DNA of 64,000 bases, taken from positions 124,001 to 188,000 of the forward strand of contig NZ_CAOJCN010000011.1 of the NCBI RefSeq assembly GCF_948329515.1. The letters are read 5' to 3'. The position numbers and the translations under genes were made by a program. The notes beneath the pieces were generated by a model. That model was not told the origin of the DNA. It saw only the letters and a list, made by a program, of their open reading frames with translations, and did no database searches. This document shows, piece after piece, positions 62,101-64,000 of this stretch. Positions within the stretch are counted from its first letter, which is position 1; each line of letters begins with the position of its first letter. The stretch is from Cohnella rhizoplanae (GTDB taxonomy: Bacteria > Bacillota > Bacilli > Paenibacillales > Paenibacillaceae).

Positions 62101-63545
62101 TCCAGTACCGGGCAATCTACACGGTTGAAGAAGAGGGAGGCGAGGGCACGCAGACCTATTGGTCCCAAAGTGCGGAGGTCGGGATCACGGTGCCGGGCAT
62201 CTCGCTTCAAGGCAACTCGGTAGACGGAGCGACACCGGCAGGCGCTTATGTCGGTCAGTTAACCGTGCTCGAGCCGTCTGCCTTCACCGGCGCGGTTTCC
62301 TATGAGCTGGTGGAAGGGGCGGGCGACGATCATAACGCGCTGTTCACGATCGGAGAGGAAGGCAGGCTCAAAGTGGGCTCCGCGATCACGGTAGCCCACC
62401 CGGAGCTGCTGTCCGTAAGAGTGAGAGCACATGATTCGAACGGCAACAGCATCGAAGCGGCGCTGACGATATTTCACATGGATATGAGCGTATTGATGTA
62501 CACGCTGTACAACGGCGGCAACGATACGGGCGCCGTTGCCAACCGCTATGCAGGCGGCGACTACTGGGTGCAGTACAACACAAGCGCGGATCAGGTGGAG
62601 CATACATCCGACTTCCGTATTGTCGTTGAAACATCGGGTGCCGATTGGAATATCTCCAGCGGCGGCACGGCTTTCCAACGCATGGATGACGGATTCGGCG
62701 CCTACAAGTACACGCTTCCCGTCGAGAAGCCGGCTCCCGGCTCGAGTGTCGATTATCCGATCGTAATAGCCGATGCTTCAGGCCATCGCCATGAATTTAC
62801 GTTTCATTACTATCTGGGTCCCATTCCGGAGGAGCTCGACGGCAATGGATCGGACTACGGACTGCAGCCGGCGATTGAAGCAGCCGGGGAGCCATATGCG
62901 GTTCATAAAGGCGTAGGCGATTGGGATGCGACGGTTCCCGCTGACATTGAGCAGCTGGAGCTCAGCTCGGTGCTGGCGGCGGGCGTGCGTATGACGATCT
63001 ACGATGATTACGGACGTGTGATCGGTCAAGAAAACAATACGGAAGGTACTGTAGCGTTGACCGCGACATTCGACCTGTTCGCCTTTGGCCGCCAACAAAA
63101 CTACTATGTGCATGCCAGCAACGGCTCCGGCACGATCATGTATCCGCTTCGCGTCTACTACGAGCCGGTTCCCGAGTTGACGTCGCTGAGGCTCTGGTAT
63201 ACGGCGGGCAGCGGCTTTAACAACGTCAGTATCTCAAGCGAGATGTCGATCGAGATCCCGCATGACATACTCATACCGGAAGGGACGCCCTACCTGCCGT
63301 TCGGCATCGAAGCAGTTGCCGAGACAGGCCAGACGGTGCGTGTCTACCGCGCGGAGGGCGAAGGAGACTGGGTTGAGATCGGGTTGCAGAACGTCACGCT
63401 TCACGACGGGACGCAGCGGATGTTGAATCCCTTTAACTATTATGAACCCTATCAATCGTTTAAGATCGAAGTGAGCACGCTCCACGGGCAAACCAAAAAC
63501 TATTACCTGGCGCTGATGATACCCGGATACGGAGAATCGTCCTAA
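56115..63545 (+). CDS. Giant secreted FecR-domain protein with cadherin-like and CHB_HEX-type domains (paralogue 2)
   Basis: A 2476-residue exported protein. Signal peptide about 1-29, FecR domain about 34-170, coiled coil about 225-410. Cadherin-like beta-sandwiches lie near 428-525 and 733-830. A chitobiase-C-terminal-like domain (IYYTTDGSHP) spans about 834-915. Further cadherin-like units are near 918-1010 and 1018-1112, a second TTDGSEP domain near 1116-1195, and another cadherin-like unit to ~1295. An Ig-like FTGKDSIQYRA domain lies near 1950-2030. ATG 56115 follows TAGGAGTGAAG. Surface filament, matrix or wall-polysaccharide binding is inferred; no anchor is visible. Confidence 0.85.
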   Translation: MYRKLGMYLLAALLVLLPVSGAFGGKAQAASSSRIAVIKQLSGDVQVQKSGGSKLFKAFAKLSLNQGDKLITGSKGSAVLQFANGTSEDDKFTVGENATLTFSKLSDKKGTVTKVSMLKGTAWVDVKSIKSADDDFKLETPTAIMGVRGTAFFASVNPTTGGTNTAVMSGVVRFTSENVEKTGSGGEASGGKGATERNTVDLYPTQQISLQPSSGSDPGELTTLVDIREIVKNAPPEVIEALLRSKEKIDEENRQTVEKFKQTGVPPELQQQLEQFIQNTQELLGVIAKQAIEQKKIEESQIKKIEAQEKTSFGLDKDQLSQLNEKEKEKQKKAKQLEEAAAKKKADEEAAKLKELADKINAAMLKTIEAAKQAQEEANRKALEEARRKAEQELLKKLNDQQKQQYETDKSNNNGSAPVSTPAPDTNVSSNANLGSLSLSGTTISPAFDAGVTSYTASVESSRTSIVVGASVQSGAASLTINGQAPSGGQQIVNLAYGDNEITLVVTAPGGSNRVYKVTVTRQLLNNVSVVFPGESGIDIDFNSTTAPAPLSIPSGSSNLTLVVPVTGPELDIAVNGQNVEPEPMFMAARTVLPNQISWRYIIPLTEVTNKIVIQATLDGIIKSYTLFANRTMSNETAVKNLTATGADGATTYEVVSAGNGSWTVKVPSETAAVRLKIDTINETAKVLLGGNEYASGAEIPYTIINTSVPFRVRAADGQTVKDYSITIQRMASSNASLSGLSLSAISLTPEFDSGKTSYAASVGNAVARVTVTATAANSAATITVNGATVQSGSASGAIALSAGSNQITVEVTAQDGTKQKYTVTVTRENAALAAPTFNPPSGAVAFGTQLTISSEGAEHIYYTTDGSHPAHSVTGTTKEYSASSKPTIDAAVTFKAVATRAGYPDSPVGSASYTQAASADLTDLALSGSPTGYGFASGIYNYSGVQVDNGIGSVTVTPTGSGTISVNGTPVVSGKSSDPILLTEGVERTITVVVATPGMVSKTYTIRVTRNAAPLSQNADLSDLFVEGLTLDPSFSSSVTDYAASVGYGVGSVTVTPTVAEAHATVTVNGNIVASGQASGQLHLSIGENEILILVTAQSGSTRTYAITVNRASAPLLAPVFNPAGGVVPYASELTIESAGADHIFYTTDGSEPSTSAGGSTLEYSDADKPKILGPVTFKAIAVKSGLQDSPVASAEYTVPVSANLSELALGADVQGFNFSPGVYEYKGVTVSADVQTIQVWPQGAGTIKVNGTTVVSGMPSEEIALDPGVEKQIEIEVAEAGKAPLLYTVHVTRADDTPPPSSGDTPPHLTNWSARTPDGAWLSWIYSVQWDDGIPLDTYAATVPEAADSVQLTLNFDESEYDYALIYPWGSEEIEFYSGQTQALPLQDGAISRYEMYFYKDGQSVENIRDVLKIRRGAGNFSSVMTSLDVSDQDWNSYSILPWSTDKEYVLYAGEDATSLSFDSYDYNNDLTVMDAEDHPFEDATYDIPIGPGETLLNVHISDEFSEDVFKLRVVKTPPSPSLKLSSLTLEGTDVWFNPITRSFEYVAATGASAVTLNVEALAGASVERVIVDGAAVPLDGGEFALSVPSEGETVAGIVVASGSERYVHRLSVRAMPSVIGLNSWTLRQGSSADGPVIHAGYDEAGGEGSGSVYAVVGENVSTVRLELQADRANIEVSGNFPIEDLGGGVWLLSPEQGMNGIHISVEPEDYNYSDIYVDLIRGEMPLEDLEISSAVGYEVIPYEKTGPQQYYAATQMDSIKLYPSMRDYDGHFEIWAHGEKLASNDDPISLANYWNEDIYIHTYDYHGGMINIYQVVVWRGAMEPADMGVEWNLLDEFANVATMLNTGRRAVIGPESSYAIITPVVTGGSVERVYADGTEIGQSEAQGSYDIPLGELYDGLSASTEVSLIVRTPDNKLIPRTLTLVHGLLADNAALTALAGQTTSVELQIHLPSGFSDAPTIEVVTPPVNGSYEIDGSTLSYTPNEGFTGKDSIQYRAIYTVEEEGGEGTQTYWSQSAEVGITVPGISLQGNSVDGATPAGAYVGQLTVLEPSAFTGAVSYELVEGAGDDHNALFTIGEEGRLKVGSAITVAHPELLSVRVRAHDSNGNSIEAALTIFHMDMSVLMYTLYNGGNDTGAVANRYAGGDYWVQYNTSADQVEHTSDFRIVVETSGADWNISSGGTAFQRMDDGFGAYKYTLPVEKPAPGSSVDYPIVIADASGHRHEFTFHYYLGPIPEELDGNGSDYGLQPAIEAAGEPYAVHKGVGDWDATVPADIEQLELSSVLAAGVRMTIYDDYGRVIGQENNTEGTVALTATFDLFAFGRQQNYYVHASNGSGTIMYPLRVYYEPVPELTSLRLWYTAGSGFNNVSISSEMSIEIPHDILIPEGTPYLPFGIEAVAETGQTVRVYRAEGEGDWVEIGLQNVTLHDGTQRMLNPFNYYEPYQSFKIEVSTLHGQTKNYYLALMIPGYGESS
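56182..57040 (+). repeat. Long direct repeat, copy 2 (5' part of FecR paralogue 2)
   Basis: Counterpart of 51779-52660. Divergence rises abruptly after the KTSF codons, marking the end of the shared tract inside the coiled coil. Confidence 0.85.
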
Positions 63546-63554
63546 TTATCTTTT

Positions 63555-63603
63555 AAGCCTATGCACGACGAGTACAAAACTCGCGTTGCATAGGCTTTTT
63601 TTG
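63555..63603 (+). terminator. Intrinsic terminator of FecR paralogue 2
   Basis: AAGCCTATGCA pairs with TGCATAGGCTT around an inner GAGT/ACTC hairpin, followed by TTTTTT. Confidence 0.93.
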
Positions 63604-63670
63604 TTGTAATGGATTTTCGTCCATGATAAACCCATGACCTAAGTACTCTTTTTATCCCGAAAGAAGGGAA

Positions 63671-63781
63671 ATGATGTCGAAAAATCGAATCATAATAAAA
63701 TGGAAAGCGGCACGGTTCTTCGTGCTGGAGCGGTTATCGGAATGGGGCGTGGTGAAGGTCATCGGGGCGGTAGAATTATGA
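63671..63781 (+). CDS. Possible 36-residue small protein
   Basis: An ATG at 63671 with AAGAAGGG just upstream opens a 36-codon frame ending at TGA 63779-63781. The product is basic and hydrophobic (KNRIIIKWKAARFFVLERL). No family is recognised; it may be chance. Confidence 0.2.
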   Translation: MMSKNRIIIKWKAARFFVLERLSEWGVVKVIGAVEL

Positions 63782-64000
63782 GAAAAAGATGAGACCGCGA
63801 GCGCGAAGCATTAAATAATCTTAACTTGATCGGTATAGCGAATGCATGAATAATGGATGAGCGATATATATTAGGCTGGATTCGCGAAGACATGGTTCTG
63901 CTCGGCCTTATGTCCCGCCCGCGGCTTGTGTACATATGTCGAATGAAGGATAAGTGTTGGGTAACCGCCAAATAGTGGGTACATACTCATAGCTTCACTT
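63782..64000. other. Right edge without recognisable features
   Basis: AT-richer sequence to the window end. I see no credible gene, terminator or conserved RNA in it; it may be the upstream region of a gene outside the window. Confidence 0.5.

Noticed and set aside
1..64000. tRNA, rRNA, insertion sequences, prophage or attachment sites
   Set aside because: No tRNA-like cloverleaf, transposase or integrase signature, or flanking terminal inverted repeats with target duplications, were found by reading.

Overview
The window looks like a chromosome segment from a GC-rich, endospore-forming member of the Paenibacillaceae (Paenibacillus/Cohnella type). The reasons are a spoIIR gene, S-layer-homology (SLH) surface proteins, strong Shine-Dalgarno (SD) sites with TTG and GTG starts, sigma-A and ECF-type promoters, and the Bacillus-like order prfA-prmC-spoIIR-ywlC-mntP-ywlE-rpiB-ywlG-glyA...upp-mnaA-atp. 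No tRNA, rRNA, insertion sequence, prophage or CRISPR array was seen.

Layout. Bases 1-9.7 kb hold accessory regulation and transport: a tandem palindrome array, a MarR regulator divergent from a CBS protein and an MFS pump, a secreted stalk-domain protein, an ABC exporter, a DinB protein with a WYL regulator, and a LysR/EamA divergent pair. Bases 9.8-22.2 kb carry the conserved housekeeping block. An XRE regulator/DHA2 pump pair is inserted between prfA and prmC, and a 62-bp-period palindrome array lies between ywlC and mntP. The rpiB-ywlG-glyA unit has a ZTP (pfl) riboswitch leader. Bases 22.2-26.4 kb hold a cyclic-di-AMP (ydaO-type) riboswitch in front of a KamA-family protein that has lost its iron-sulphur cysteine motif, then a pspA-DUF350-DUF4178-DUF4247 envelope-stress cluster behind a near-perfect ECF (SigW-type) promoter.

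Bases 26.6-40.2 kb are dominated by surface proteins: a 2190-residue lamin-tail/metallophosphatase/SLH protein, a HupE-like membrane protein, and a smaller SLH protein. Between them lie a Vsr/DUF559-like nuclease-HTH protein beside a third palindrome array, an old yellow enzyme, an MFS permease and a small Sm-like protein. Bases 40.3-49.8 kb carry upp, mnaA and the full F-type ATP synthase operon atpZ-I-B-E-F-H-A-G-D-C. Bases 49.8-63.6 kb hold a bacilliredoxin reductase, Dps, and two giant secreted FecR-domain paralogues whose 5' ends are nearly identical.

The most novel signal is a set of three intergenic arrays of short palindromes. They are spaced at about 52 bp or about 62-62.5 bp, close to five and six turns of B-DNA. 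Two of the arrays share the core GCACCA-N3-TGGTGC, and one shows compensatory arm changes. This suggests helically phased protein-binding sites or structured transcripts, and no function is known to me. The second lead is the c-di-AMP-controlled, cysteine-less KamA homologue.
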